Shown: positions 26,369 through 36,288, counted from the stretch's first letter. The stretch is 64,000 bases of DNA from CBDCME01 sp965218865 (GCA_965218865.1 CBDCME010000049.1:105467-169466); one strand, 5' to 3'. Notes: generated from the letters alone by a model not told the origin. Numbers and translations are program-made.

Positions 26369-28707
26369 TTATTGCTTTTGTGATTTCTCATACTCATGAA
26401 GGAGCCGGTTCATGTGCGCCCAGTGCTGTTCGTTGGTGATCCAGCCCGGTGTACTCACCCGAGACCAGAAGCTCGGGTCCGCCATATTCTGGTGACAGCC
26501 CAGGCAAAGCCCGGAACGTTCCATCTTCTCGCGCATACCCTGGGGTAGCGGCCCCGTCAGGGGCCAGTGCGATCCGACACTGACCAGTTGCTTCCCATCT
26601 CGAGTGACGATCTGCGAAAGATCGTGATCGAGCTTCGCGACCGGCTGCGACTGAACCTGGGTTTGTTGCGGTATGATCTCGCCGAGCGCGGTTTCCAGGT
26701 CGACAACAAAGCCGTTATCGTAGCCGTTTAGGAAACGGCCATCCTCGATCCCGTAGCCAAGAGTCTTCGGGTTGTTGTGGCAGCTCTCGCAGCTTCGCGC
26801 TCGCCGGCCCGTGGTATGCGGTTGGGCAGCAGCATGGTCGAGGCCCTTGCCCTCCGGGGTCATCCAGATCTCATTGTGCGCGACGGTATTGCCATCCTTG
26901 TCGATCACCGTCGTGATGACCTGACAGCCGGGCATCATCGGGCTCACCCGACCCTCGCCGTTAATTCCCAGAACTGGCGTTTCCCAGCGCAGATATGACC
27001 GGGTTTCGGTGACCTTGCCGGGACTCGTGAGACCATCGGTTCCGAGCGCGTTGTCGATGGTCAGTCCGTTGGGGGTGCGCGAATTCGCGTTGTCGATCCA
27101 GTCGATGTCGGTCTTGCCTTTAGAGTAGTCCACGGTGATATGGCAGCCATAACACTGGGGCACCCAGTCGGCATGGCAGGCATAGCATTCCATGGTCTCC
27201 ATGTGTCGAGCTACCGAGGTCATCGCGACCTGGGCATCGAGGCTACGCCAACTGTCGTCAAGGGCGATCCGTTTCAGAACCGGTACCTCGAAATCAAGCC
27301 CCGAAGCGGAATGCATGATGACCTTATCGCCGCTCTTGACGACGTTACCGAAGGGATTGTCCCGCGCGGTTAAAAGGTAGCCGTTCTCCGGATCGTAGAC
27401 CGTGGCGGCGTTCATGAACTCTGGCAGCTCATCACTCAAGCCGCGCGGCGTCGTGTCCACGGCTTCTTGGAACTCCTCGCCAAAACCCAGAGGGAGCTCC
27501 CACGGGAACTTCTTCGGGGTGCCGTGACAGTCGGAGCATTCGATTTCCACTTGGGCGAGGGTCGTGCCGAAGAGGTTGCCGTTGCCGTGCACGTCGATCG
27601 ATGTATGACAGTCCTGGCACAACATCCCCCCGCGTGGATTGCCCGGCCGGCTCTCGATCTCGTGGTGTAGGTCATCCTTGATGAACAAGTATTTCTTGGT
27701 ATGGAGAGCGGGCTGCGTGTCCCCGCTGGCGTCTTAGGGGCTGCCATAGGGAAATTCCATGAGTCCCCGGTAGTTGACTCCGATCCGTTTGCCCCGGTTG
27801 TGGCAGGTATTGCAGCTTTCGGCCGGAATCCCGCTGTAACTCACATCTCCGACGTGGACCTTCGACTTTCGGGTGGCCTGCAGCCGATGAACCAGAAATT
27901 TGCCGGGCACCGTTTTGTCGATCGTGGGATCTCCACCCTCATAGAACCCTTGGTTGCTGTAGGGTACGTGACACGCTGAACAGCCCGTGCCGCGATAGTC
28001 GCCACGCTTCTCGCGTCCCGTGACACCGACGTGGCATCGCTGGCACTGCTGGCGCGAATACGTGATCCCGGCCAAATTCGGTTGGTTGGAAATTGCAGCG
28101 GCATCAACCTCCGGAATTTGCTTCAGCTCCGAGGGAAACTGGTCCGGATGCGCTGACTGCATCGCGGTCATGTAGGCCTTGTACATCTCGATTCCGACCG
28201 TGGGGTCGGGGCCGTCCTCGTCCGTCAGATCGTAATTTCCGTAAACCACTTTGTGACTGTTCTGCAGACCCCATGTCAAAGGGTCCCTTGAAGCTTTCCG
28301 GCTTCCGTGTTCATCAACGCCTTGATTAAACGGCTGGCGTAACCTTCATGACATTGGCCGCACGTGTTTTCGGCGATCCAAACGCTCCCAGGATCGGGAT
28401 AAAACATTTGCGGCCCACCGGACTCCATGAGTTCCTCAGGCGCGCCATCGTGTGCTGACTTGGCCATGGTTGCCGCCGGGCCGCCCCTATGGCAGATCAC
28501 GCAGCCGCCTGGGTCGCCATACGTTTCACCCATGGCCTCGATGGTCTCCTGCATCGGGCCGTCGGTGAAACGCTCGATACCTTCATGACACGTAAGACAG
28601 CCTTTCTCGTCCACAAGTGATTTGGACACGCGCTCGGATCGCTCGGCCGTCGCCAGAGCCGTTGCAACGGCCACAACAAATCCGCCGATTAGCCAGATCC
28701 GTCTCAT
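26369..28707 (-). pseudogene. Dodecahaem c-type cytochrome, frameshifted and with internal stop
   Basis: ATG 28707 follows a GAGGGGAG and starts a signal peptide ('IWLIGGFVVAVATALATA'). Segment 1 (to 28276) has CLTCH, CVICH and CGQCH; a -1 shift at CTTTGACATGG leads into segment 2 (28279-27734) with CQRCH, CSACH and CNTCH; an in-frame TAA at 27734-27736 ('PYGSP*DASGD') separates segment 3, which runs to 26369 with CQDCH, CSDCH, CYACH, CYGCH, CESCH and CLGCH. That makes twelve CxxCH haem sites in one periplasmic multihaem protein. Without the lesions it would be about 780 residues. Whether the lesions are real mutations or sequencing errors cannot be told here. Confidence 0.8.
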
Positions 28708-28812
28708 TCGTCTCCCCTCGTTCTTCCGATATTCGTAAAGCCACAAAATGACAGCCTCGGTGAAGAAGACCTTATCCGAGTCGGAAAGCGTGTCCAGTTC
28801 CATCACGACAGC
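28708..28812 (-). pseudogene. Possible C-terminal scrap of an ATPase-like gene
   Basis: Upstream of the cytochrome, in the same frame, 35 codons read 'VVMELDTLSDSDKVFFTEAV' and 'ILWLYEYRKNEG', which looks like genuine protein sequence and recalls the C-terminal region of HerA-type ATPases. No start or upstream part remains; at about 28813 it meets the helicase fragment on the other strand. The assignment is tentative. Confidence 0.35.
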
Positions 28813-29766
28813 TTTATCGAGCAGCCAGGTGACCTTTGGTCGATCTTCGATTTCATCAACCCAGGCCTTCTCGGAACGTCCAGACAGTTCTCCAACTATG
28901 CCAAGGGACTGGCGGAGCGTGCCCACAATGCCTATGGCCCCCTGCGCGATCTGGTGCGCCCCTATATCCTGCGCCGGATGAAGACGGACAAGTCGGTCAT
29001 CGCCGACCTGCCGGACAAGACCGAGGTCAAGGCGCACTGCACCTTGAGCCGCAAGCAGGCGGCGCTCTATGAGCAGACGGTGTCGGATCTGGCCGAGGCG
29101 CTGGAAGGGTCCGAGGGGATTCAGCGCAAGGGTGTCATGCTGGCGACCCTGATGCGTCTGAAACAAATATGCAACCATCCGTCCCAGTGGCTGAAAGACC
29201 ATGTCTGGTCGGAGGAGGACAGCGGCAAATTCGCTCGCTTGCGCGAAATCGCCGAGGTGGTGGCTGCACGGCAGGAGAAGATGCTGGTCTTCACCCAGTT
29301 CCGCGAGACGACGGCGCCCCTGGAAGCATTTCTGGGAAGGATTTTTGGCTGCCCTGGCCTAGTTCTGCATGGCGGCACGGCGGTGAAAAGTCGTAATGCC
29401 ATGGTGCGGACCTTCCAGAAAGACGAGACCGTACCGTTTTTCATCCTGTCGCTGAAGGCGGGAGGTTCCAGCTTGACACTGACTGAGGCATCCCATGTTG
29501 TACATTTCGATCGCTGGTGGAATCCGGCGGTAGAGAACCAAGCCACGGACCGGGCCTTCCGCATCGGACAGAAGAAGAACGTCCTAGTGCACAAGTTCGT
29601 CTGCCAGGGAACGGTTGAGGAAAAGATTGACGCAATGATCGAGGCAAAGAAGACTCTGTCCGAGGATCTGCTGGCCGGATCAGGTGAGATCAATTTGACC
29701 GAGATGAAGGATGACGCGCTGCTGCGACTCGTCACCCTTGATCTAGCCGCCGCAATGAAAGACTAA
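28813..29766 (+). pseudogene. SNF2-family helicase, C-terminal half only
   Basis: Homology begins abruptly at 'EQPGDLWSIFDFINPGLLG' (about 28819) and contains the SNF2 C-terminal helicase motifs: 'RPYILRRMKTDKSVIADLP', 'RLKQICNHPSQW', 'KMLVFTQFRE', 'LSLKAGGSSLTLTEASHVVH', 'DRAFRIGQKKNVLVHKF'. Walker A and DEAH motifs are missing, so the ATPase cannot work. It lies 4 nt upstream of a SWIM-domain gene, the usual partner. Confidence 0.85.
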
Positions 29767-29770
29767 AAAG

Positions 29771-30877
29771 ATGTCACGCTATCACGGGGAATGGGCACCC
29801 TATGTTCCGGTCGCCGAGCGCCGCAAGAAGGCGGCCCGCGAGACGGAGAAGCTACGCAAGAAAAGTCATCCCGTCGCACCGGTAGTAATCGAAGGGCGCA
29901 AGATCGCCACCACCTTCTGGGGTAAGGCGCGGTGCGACAACCTGGAAAGCTACCATGACTTCGAAAGCCGGCTGCCGCGCGGTCGCGCCTATGTTCGCAA
30001 CGGCTCCGTGATCAATCTGCAAATCTCACCACTGAAAGTGCGAGCGATGGTCGGCGGATCGTCGATCTACAAGGTCTCAGTCGGTATCGCGGTGGTGCCG
30101 AAGGCGCAGTGGCAGGCCATATGCAGAGATTGCGCTGGTGGCATCGATTCTCTGGTGGAGCTGTTGCAAGGACGCTTCAGCAAGGGGGTTATGGAGCGTC
30201 TCTGCCGCCAGGACAAGGGGCTGTTTCCCAAGCCGTCGGAAATCGAGTTCTCATGCAGTTGTCCCGACTATGCTTCGATGTGCAAGCACGTCGCAGCGGT
30301 GCTGTACGGCATCGGATCGCGCCTGGATAAAAAGCCGGAACTGCTATTCCACTTGCGCGCAGTGGACGAGAACGACCTTGTGGCTCACATCGATACGGCC
30401 ATGCCTCTAACGAAGAAAGGCCCTGACACCGAAAAGGTGCTGGAATCTGACGACTTATCCGCGCTGTTCGGCCTCGACATGGTAGAGGGGAATGTTGGTG
30501 GTACGGACCAGGTGGCACCGCAACCGGCGGAGAAAGACAGGAAAATTCATACCGAAGGCAAGGTTCGGGCACGGAAGAAAGCTGTTTCACCGCCTCCCAC
30601 AAATAGTGTGACGAAGACAAAGACCAAGAAACGCACGCGCCACCCTGCCGCTTCGGCACGTCGGGAGAATGCCATTTGGCGGGAGATCGAGGAACTTATT
30701 TCCCAGCGAAACGGTTCCGCATACGACCGGGCGACGGCATTTCTGCTCGATTTGCGCAAGCGTTACCGGAAAAGCCGAAAGACGACGAAGTTCGCTAGGC
30801 TCCTCGCCGCCCTCCGCATCCGGCACGGGAGGAAGGGCAGGTTCCTTGAGCGGCTGGATGCCGCAGATCTCGACTGA
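29771..30877 (+). CDS. SWIM zinc-finger protein
   Basis: A 368-residue protein with a SWIM motif: CSCPDYASMCKHVAAVLYGI (CxC...CxH). The N-terminal part ('TTFWGKARCDNLESYHDFES', 'RLPRGRAYVRNGSV') is typical of SWIM proteins found in operons with SNF2 helicases. The C-terminal third is lysine/arginine-rich and probably disordered. It is intact, although its helicase partner upstream is truncated. Confidence 0.85.
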   Translation: MSRYHGEWAPYVPVAERRKKAARETEKLRKKSHPVAPVVIEGRKIATTFWGKARCDNLESYHDFESRLPRGRAYVRNGSVINLQISPLKVRAMVGGSSIYKVSVGIAVVPKAQWQAICRDCAGGIDSLVELLQGRFSKGVMERLCRQDKGLFPKPSEIEFSCSCPDYASMCKHVAAVLYGIGSRLDKKPELLFHLRAVDENDLVAHIDTAMPLTKKGPDTEKVLESDDLSALFGLDMVEGNVGGTDQVAPQPAEKDRKIHTEGKVRARKKAVSPPPTNSVTKTKTKKRTRHPAASARRENAIWREIEELISQRNGSAYDRATAFLLDLRKRYRKSRKTTKFARLLAALRIRHGRKGRFLERLDAADLD

Positions 30878-30968
30878 CTGGCACTCGCTCACCGCGATAG
30901 AATGCCCATCTATAGGTACGACTTCGCTTGAGAACGGCGGTGCAAAACTAGGCCACGGTAGCGGCCGG

Positions 30969-31043
30969 ATGGACCGGCGGCGGGTGATTTTCAAATGGAT
31001 CGATGGTCACGCGCACGAGGTATCGATTTTCGACTATCACTGA
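30969..31043 (+). pseudogene. HigB-type toxin, C-terminal scrap
   Basis: About 24 codons ending 'RRVIFKWIDGHAHEVSIFDY' plus H and TGA (31041-31043) match the end of RelE/HigB toxins. The N-terminal ~70 residues are absent. The stop overlaps an ATG (31043) of the following antitoxin frame, as in intact higBA operons. Confidence 0.7.
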
Positions 31044-31054
31044 TGGAGCGAACG

Positions 31055-31357
31055 ATGACGCGGAATGAGTTCACGCCGGTCACCCCGGGCGAGATGCTCA
31101 AGGAAGAGTTTTTGAAGGAATATGGTTTGTCGCAAAACCAACTCGCCAAGGCAATCGGCATTTCGCCAAACCGAATTGCCGAGATCGTCAACAATCGGCG
31201 ACGGATCACTGCGGACACGGCACTGAGGCTCAGCCTCTACTTCGGCAATAGCCCGGAATTTTGGATGAATTTGCAGACTCACTGTGATCTCAAGGTTGCA
31301 CGCGCAAACCTAAGCCCGGAAGATGCGAGGGTCAAAAAGTCGCGAAGCGCTGCATAG
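31055..31357 (+). CDS. higA: HigA-family antitoxin
   Basis: The 100-residue protein starts 'MTRNEFTPVTPGEMLKEEFL' and carries the XRE-type HTH 'LSQNQLAKAIGISPNRIAEI', with the conserved 'NNRRRITADTALRLSLYFG' and 'PEFWMNLQTHCDL'. ATG 31055 has a GGAG 7 nt upstream; ATG 31043 is an alternative. The cognate toxin gene is reduced to its 3' end, so this is an orphan antitoxin. Confidence 0.9.
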   Translation: MTRNEFTPVTPGEMLKEEFLKEYGLSQNQLAKAIGISPNRIAEIVNNRRRITADTALRLSLYFGNSPEFWMNLQTHCDLKVARANLSPEDARVKKSRSAA

Positions 31358-31362
31358 TGCGT

Positions 31363-31620
31363 TCAGCGATGTATTGCCGAATGTGAAATTATTCCGCACT
31401 CCCGAACACGTACCCGAGGGCGGACCGTGAAATTTGGCCGTTCGGTATCGAGGTCAAACATGACGCTTCGGACGGACGGGAGGGGGCCACGCAGCTCCTC
31501 CTCGAGCTTCTTGATCGCCCGGGTCAATGCCGGTTGCGAGACGTTGCACTGTTCTGCCGCGCGGGTGAAGTTCAGCGTTTCGCAAACAGCCAGGAAAACC
31601 CGCACTTGGTGAATTTTCAT
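31363..31620 (-). pseudogene. LysR-family regulator, N-terminal fragment
   Basis: The first 45 residues ('HQVRVFLAVCETLNFTRAAE', 'CNVSQPALTRAIKKLEEEL') are a LysR HTH. After that the frame becomes unrelated ('RGPLPSVRSVMFDLD') and stops at 85 residues; the effector domain is absent. Confidence 0.75.
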
Positions 31621-31680
31621 CTCATGACCTCCCGTCCATAACCCGTGGTTATCAAATTAGGAACGAAGCACCTGTTTCGA

Positions 31681-31803
31681 AAATGCGCGTCCGCGCATTT
31701 TTTGCGTCTGTTCCGGCCCTCTCCCCCTCCCGGCCACCCACGAGAGTATGTGGGTGGCCGGGAGGGGGAGAGGGCCGGTGCCGCGAGTTTTCGAACAGAC
31801 TGT
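31681..31803. repeat. Palindromic intergenic repeat, complete copy 2
   Basis: A palindrome with 9-bp arms (31681-31700, AAATGCGCG/TC/CGCGCATTT) is followed by a large hairpin: arms 31713-31741 and 31750-31778 are perfect 29-bp reverse complements around the loop GAGAGTAT. The end reads 'GAGTTTTCGAACAGACTGT'. The same unit, split by IS256, lies at 6927-8524. It could form a very stable RNA hairpin between the LysR scrap and the cupredoxin-like gene. Confidence 0.88.
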
Positions 31804-31876
31804 AAGCGATATTTCCGAAAGACGTTTTCCCGCGGTATTATATCGGAACGTTCACAGTGTTTTTGGAGATGACGAC

Positions 31877-32356
31877 ATGTTGGCAACACGCAAGACAACG
31901 TTTCTTGCCCCCACCGCGCTGGGCGCGCTGGCCCTAGGCGCGGTGATCGCCACCGAGGCGCCGGCGGGTCCCATGATCATTGAACTCACCCAAACGGGGT
32001 GCCAGTTCGTTGAGGCCGAAAGGGGGATCGATCACGGTTTTACGACGGCGAGCAAAGCGGATTGCGAGGCGATCAACGATGAAACCGGGGCCGAGCGGCT
32101 TGCCAAGTCCCCGGTTTTGAATTTGAAACCGGGAAAATACGTGTTCCGGGTGACCAACAAGAACGTGCCCTACGGGCTTGGTTTCTGGCTCCGAGGCGAT
32201 GGTGTCGTGGCCCGCGCTACCCTGCCGAGCGTATCCGGCGGTGGCCTGACGGAGGGGACGACCAAGGACTACGCGATCGAGCTCGAGGAAGGCGAGTACG
32301 TTTATTCCTGCCCGCTCAATCCGACGCCCGACTACCGGGTCGTCGTCACCGGCTAG
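31877..32356 (+). CDS. Secreted cupredoxin-like protein
   Basis: ATG 31877 has a GGAG 9 nt upstream and begins a signal peptide ('FLAPTALGALALGAVIATEA'). The 159-residue product has a β-rich domain: 'PVLNLKPGKYVFRVTNKNVP', 'GFWLRGDGVVARATL', 'YAIELEEGEYVYSCPLNPTP', 'YRVVVTG'. The layout recalls plastocyanin-type folds, with a single late cysteine, but a full copper-ligand set is not evident. It stands alone between repeats. Confidence 0.6.
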   Translation: MLATRKTTFLAPTALGALALGAVIATEAPAGPMIIELTQTGCQFVEAERGIDHGFTTASKADCEAINDETGAERLAKSPVLNLKPGKYVFRVTNKNVPYGLGFWLRGDGVVARATLPSVSGGGLTEGTTKDYAIELEEGEYVYSCPLNPTPDYRVVVTG

Positions 32357-32399
32357 ACCCTCGCGGGAGCGGTCGCTCCTCGATCGTCTTCCCTCATAG

Positions 32400-32487
32400 T
32401 CTGTTCGAAAACGCGCGGCCGAGGATTTCGCGGCGTCGGCCCTCACCCGTCGGGAAGGGAGAGGGCCGATACCGCGATTATTTGCGG
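32400..32487. repeat. Degenerate copy 3 of the palindromic repeat
   Basis: TCTGTTCGAAAACGCGCGGC matches the inverted end of copy 2, and 'GGGAAGGGAGAGGGCCG' matches its G-rich arm, but the long hairpin is decayed. It lies between two convergent secreted-protein genes. Confidence 0.55.
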
Positions 32488-32937
32488 TCAGTCGAGGTTG
32501 GTGGCGCGGATGAGGAGGGGGAAGGGGAACTTTCTTCCGTGGTGAGGCTCGAAAGTGCCGGGGTGGAGATAGTACCACTCGTTGGGTTCCATGGCGCCGA
32601 GCTTGCCCGGGTGCTTGGGGAGTTTACCGACGTTGATGATGCCGGCGTCGATCATCGAGCGGGCGTTGACGAAGTCGATCAGGTCTTCCTGGGTTTGGCT
32701 CGGGTCGACCGCGTAATGGGTCATGTGGCCGCCGTCGCCGATCCCGGCGTTGAAACAGTAGGCGCCGCTGACCCCGGTGAGATCGATGGCCATGTCGGGA
32801 TCGAGGGCCAGGTGCTTGGCGAAGGTGCTGATCTCGGCACCGACGGTCTCGCCCTGGTCGCCGGCCGTCGCCGTCGTCGCGGCGCTGAATAGGACCACGA
32901 GCAAGGCGGTGATGGATGTGACTACTCTCTTCGACAT
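32488..32937 (-). CDS. Secreted hypothetical protein
   Basis: ATG 32937 follows a GGAGGAAG. The 149-residue protein has a signal peptide ('VVTSITALLVVLFSAATTAT') and a mature part with 'AYCFNAGIGDGGHMTHYAVD', 'EDLIDFVNARSMIDAGI' and 'NEWYYLHPGTFEPHHGRKF'. Several histidines might bind metal. I do not recognise the family. Confidence 0.65.
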   Translation of the reverse strand: MSKRVVTSITALLVVLFSAATTATAGDQGETVGAEISTFAKHLALDPDMAIDLTGVSGAYCFNAGIGDGGHMTHYAVDPSQTQEDLIDFVNARSMIDAGIINVGKLPKHPGKLGAMEPNEWYYLHPGTFEPHHGRKFPFPLLIRATNLD

Positions 32938-33046
32938 GATCTTCCTCCACGAATTCACTTGGGCGTCGCGTCCGGCGCGACGGCGGTTGGTTCGAGCGAT
33001 AGTACCCTCTTACGGCCGAGTTTCGAACCCATAGATTCCGGATCCC

Positions 33047-35104
33047 CTAACGCGGTGCGGCGGCGATGTTGCCGCCATCGACGGTGTAGACCGCCGCGGT
33101 CGTTTTCGAGGCCCGGGCGAGGGCGACGAAGGCCTGGGCGACGTCGTCGACCTTGACCTCGCGTTGCAGGAGATTATCGCTGGCGAGGTATTCGGAAACA
33201 CCGACCCCGCGCGCCGCGGCCCGGCGCTCCAGGAGATCGTCGTCGTACATCCCCGTCCGCACCCGGTCGGCGTTGACCGCGTTGGAGCGAATCCCGACGG
33301 CGCCGTAGTCCACGGCGTACTGCCGGGCCAGAAACAACGTTGCCGCCTTGGGCAGGCCGTAGGGGCCGAAGTCGCGGCCCGGGTTGACCGCCTGCTTCGA
33401 GGCGTTGAACAACAGGACCCCGCCGGTGCCTTGCTGGCCCATGATCCTCACCGCCGTTTTTGCCACCGTCTGGTGGGCGAAGAAGTTGACCTCGAAACTT
33501 TCCCGCAGCACCGCGTCCGCGACCTCGCCGATACGTCCCTGCCAAGCGGCGCCGGCGTTGGAAACGACGATGTCGACGCCGCCGAAGGTGGCGGCGACGG
33601 TGTCGAAGGCGGCGGCCACCTGGTCGGGATCGGTGACGTCGCAGGCGATGGCCAGGCCGCCAATCGATTCGGCGACCCGGGCGGCGTTTTCGGCGTCCTT
33701 GTCGAGGACCGCGACCTCGGCCCCCTCGGTCCCGAATGCGGCGGCGGTGGCGGCGCCGATACCGCTGCCCCCGCCGGTGACGACGGCGATCTGTCCGGCA
33801 AGCGGCGCGCGGCGGGTCGTTCCCAGCTTGGCCTGCTCGAGCGACCAGTGCTCGATGTCGAAGAGATCGGCCTCCGAGATCGATTCGAACCGTCCCACGG
33901 CCTCGGCCTCGCGGATCACCCCGATGGCGTTTTCGGCGATGTCGGCGGCGATGCGCGCGTCCCGCGCCGTCCGCCCGAGGGCGACGAGTCCCAGGCCCGG
34001 AACCAGGATCACCCTCGGCATCGGATCCAGGGCCGTCTTGGGAGCCGTCTGGCCGGCGTTGTTGCGGGCGAAATAGGCGCGGTAGTCGCTGACGAAAGCT
34101 TCGAGTGCCGTCCGGGCCTCATCCCTGAAGGCTTCGAGATCGTCGGCGGCCGGTGGTGGCACGATCAGGGGCGCGGGCTTGGTCCGGATAACGTGATCGG
34201 GGGTGACCACTCCGGCCCGGGCGTAACGGCCGACCTCGCGACCGCCGACGTAGGCGAGGACCGCCTCGCCGCCGCGGTGTTCGAGGATGAACCGCTCGTA
34301 GACCCCGTCATTTGGGTCCACGGCGATGCTGGTCAACCCGCGCAGCACCGGCACCACCTCGGCGACGGCGGCGACGCGACGCGGCAGCTCGGCGGTGGCG
34401 AAAGTCGCGCGCCACTGGCGTTCGAGGTAGGCTTCGGCGGCGGAAATCTTGGCGATCATGCGGTCGTAGGATTCGCGGGCCGAATCGCCAAAGCTGAAAA
34501 TCCCGTGTTTCAAAAGAATCAGGCCCGCCACCTCGGGGTCGCGCTCGTAGGCCTCGGCCGCCGCCAGGGCCAGTTCGAAACCGGGCATGATGTAGGGCAC
34601 GATCGCCATCGAGTCGCCGAAGGCCTCGCCGCAACGTTCGACGCCGTCGGGCTGATCGGTGATCGCCAGGACCGGCGAGGCGTGAGTGTGATCGACGTAT
34701 TTGTGCGGCAGGAAGGCGTGAAGCAGCGTTTCGATCGAGGGATTCGGCGCCCCGCTATCGAGGAGATTGGCGCGCTGCAATCCGACCATGTCCTCGTCGC
34801 CGAGGCTGTCGCGCGCCCGCAGGCGCCGGAGCGGCGCCAGGCGCACCGCCGGCAACCCGGCCGGCTCGATTCGCGCCATGTCCCAGCCGGACCCCTTGAC
34901 GCAAAGAACCTCGACCTCGTCGCCGTAGGCGTCGGTGGCCGTGGTCTTGACCGAGGTATTGCCGCCGCCGTGCAAGACCAGGCGGGTATCGGCCCCCAGC
35001 AAGCGCGTCGTGTAGACCCGCAAAGCCATATCGGCGCCAACGCCCTGCTCGCCGTAGCGGGCGACGAAGGCATCCGCTTCGGTTTCGGACCAACGATTTT
35101 CCAT
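33047..35104 (-). CDS. Bifunctional class II aldolase / short-chain dehydrogenase
   Basis: A 685-residue fusion. The N-terminal ~400 residues are class II aldolase/adducin ('LVLHGGGNTSVKTTATDAYG', 'HTHASPVLAITDQPD', 'LKHGIFSFGDSARESYDRM'). The C-terminal ~255 are a Rossmann SDR: 'VVTGGGSGIGAATAAAFG', 'IVVSNAGAAWQG' and the YxxxK pair in 'YGLPKAATLFLARQ'. Such fusions are annotated as rhamnulose-1-phosphate aldolase/lactaldehyde dehydrogenase in sugar-catabolic gene sets, but the substrate cannot be fixed here. It is followed upstream in the same direction by a hydrolase gene 16 nt before its start. Confidence 0.9.
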   Translation of the reverse strand: MENRWSETEADAFVARYGEQGVGADMALRVYTTRLLGADTRLVLHGGGNTSVKTTATDAYGDEVEVLCVKGSGWDMARIEPAGLPAVRLAPLRRLRARDSLGDEDMVGLQRANLLDSGAPNPSIETLLHAFLPHKYVDHTHASPVLAITDQPDGVERCGEAFGDSMAIVPYIMPGFELALAAAEAYERDPEVAGLILLKHGIFSFGDSARESYDRMIAKISAAEAYLERQWRATFATAELPRRVAAVAEVVPVLRGLTSIAVDPNDGVYERFILEHRGGEAVLAYVGGREVGRYARAGVVTPDHVIRTKPAPLIVPPPAADDLEAFRDEARTALEAFVSDYRAYFARNNAGQTAPKTALDPMPRVILVPGLGLVALGRTARDARIAADIAENAIGVIREAEAVGRFESISEADLFDIEHWSLEQAKLGTTRRAPLAGQIAVVTGGGSGIGAATAAAFGTEGAEVAVLDKDAENAARVAESIGGLAIACDVTDPDQVAAAFDTVAATFGGVDIVVSNAGAAWQGRIGEVADAVLRESFEVNFFAHQTVAKTAVRIMGQQGTGGVLLFNASKQAVNPGRDFGPYGLPKAATLFLARQYAVDYGAVGIRSNAVNADRVRTGMYDDDLLERRAAARGVGVSEYLASDNLLQREVKVDDVAQAFVALARASKTTAAVYTVDGGNIAAAPR

Positions 35105-35120
35105 GGTCGAATCCTGCGTG

Positions 35121-35861
35121 TTAAAGCTGGACCGAATCGACTAGCCGGGCCCCGCGCGAGGCCATGAAATAGAGGCCCATGTAATGGGTCAGGTCTTGCG
35201 GATGGGCGGCGGTCTCGGGCAGGCCGACCGCGACGGCCGCGGGCTTGGGCAGGTCGTAGGTCGCGCAAGCGCCCTCGTAAACGCCGATCTCGTCGAGACC
35301 GGGCATGAGGTCGTGGTTGCGCGCCGAAAGCATGGTGAGGACGAAATCCATGACACAGATGTCGGTGCAGATACCCACGGCGAGGATCGATTCGAGGTGG
35401 TTGTCGTTGACCCACTGAACGACTCGGTTGGCGCCGCCGGGGGTCTGGGCCCCGACGAAGCCGTTGATGCAGTCCTTGCGGTGGAGGGTCGCGTTGGTGC
35501 AACTCTCGAGCCATTTCAAGGCTGGCACCAGGTCCTCCTCGCCGCTGCCGCGCTCGCAATGGGGCGGATAGGGCGGCTCGGGCTTTCCCGGTTCGTGGGT
35601 GTCGAGAAAGGCGAAAATCGGTTTTTTCTCGGCCTCGAAAGTGCGCGCCAGGCGGTCGGTCTCGGCCACCATTCGCGTCACCTGCGGATTCTCCACCGGT
35701 GGCGCCAGACTGCCGTAGCCGACCGAACAAAAACCGTTGACTTCGTCGATGATGACGAGGCCAGTCCGGCGCTCGCTAATTTCGAACGAGGTCATCGCCA
35801 ACGGCAGGTGAAGATGCAAGGCCGCCGTCATGCCCTCCAAGGACGCTTCTAAATCCGTCAT
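35121..35861 (-). CDS. Isochorismatase-family cysteine hydrolase
   Basis: ATG 35861 (rather than 35867) gives proper spacing to AGGGAGG; the product has 246 residues. Catalytic signatures are the aspartate in 'GLVIIDEVNGF', the lysine in 'LHRKDCINGF' and the nucleophile in 'AVGICTDICVMDFVLTML'. The family hydrolyses amide or vinyl-ether bonds (nicotinamidase-like). It lies immediately upstream of the aldolase/SDR gene and may be co-transcribed. Confidence 0.85.
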   Translation of the reverse strand: MTDLEASLEGMTAALHLHLPLAMTSFEISERRTGLVIIDEVNGFCSVGYGSLAPPVENPQVTRMVAETDRLARTFEAEKKPIFAFLDTHEPGKPEPPYPPHCERGSGEEDLVPALKWLESCTNATLHRKDCINGFVGAQTPGGANRVVQWVNDNHLESILAVGICTDICVMDFVLTMLSARNHDLMPGLDEIGVYEGACATYDLPKPAAVAVGLPETAAHPQDLTHYMGLYFMASRGARLVDSVQL

Positions 35862-36288
35862 CGCCATGCCTCCCTTCCCCGCGGGTCCATCCCGGGCGTC
35901 GCCCGAGGGCCAATCTTGCGTCGCCGGACGCCGCCATGGCAAGCCCGTTCGCGCCTCGCCCGGCGGCGTTCCCTCGGCCCGCGAATAATCCAAATAGAGT
36001 AACCCTTCGTTTACGTTTTAGTTTTAGAAATTCAACCATGCCTCCAACAGCGCAAGAAGCTCGTTCCACGGATGTGTCCCCTGCCACCATCGAGGGGATA
36101 CCGAAAGAGGCAGCCCCAACTCCGAAACGGCGCCACGATAACGTCGCGCAGGTGGCCTTCGGCGGCAAGAAAACGAGTCCGCTGCCCGTTGAGCCCGTTG
36201 CCGACTTCGTCCATCTCGAAGAGCTTCTCGATCAGGCCGAGGTCGACCCAACCGTACCGGGCCTCGCCTGCCTCAGCCCCGAAAGTTA

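Noticed and set aside
30189..30659. Minus-strand frame opposite the SWIM gene
   Set aside because: Shadow of an intact SWIM-domain protein.
33164..35167. 667-codon plus-strand frame opposite the aldolase/SDR gene
   Set aside because: Antisense mirror of a clear two-domain enzyme; composition is typical of shadow frames.
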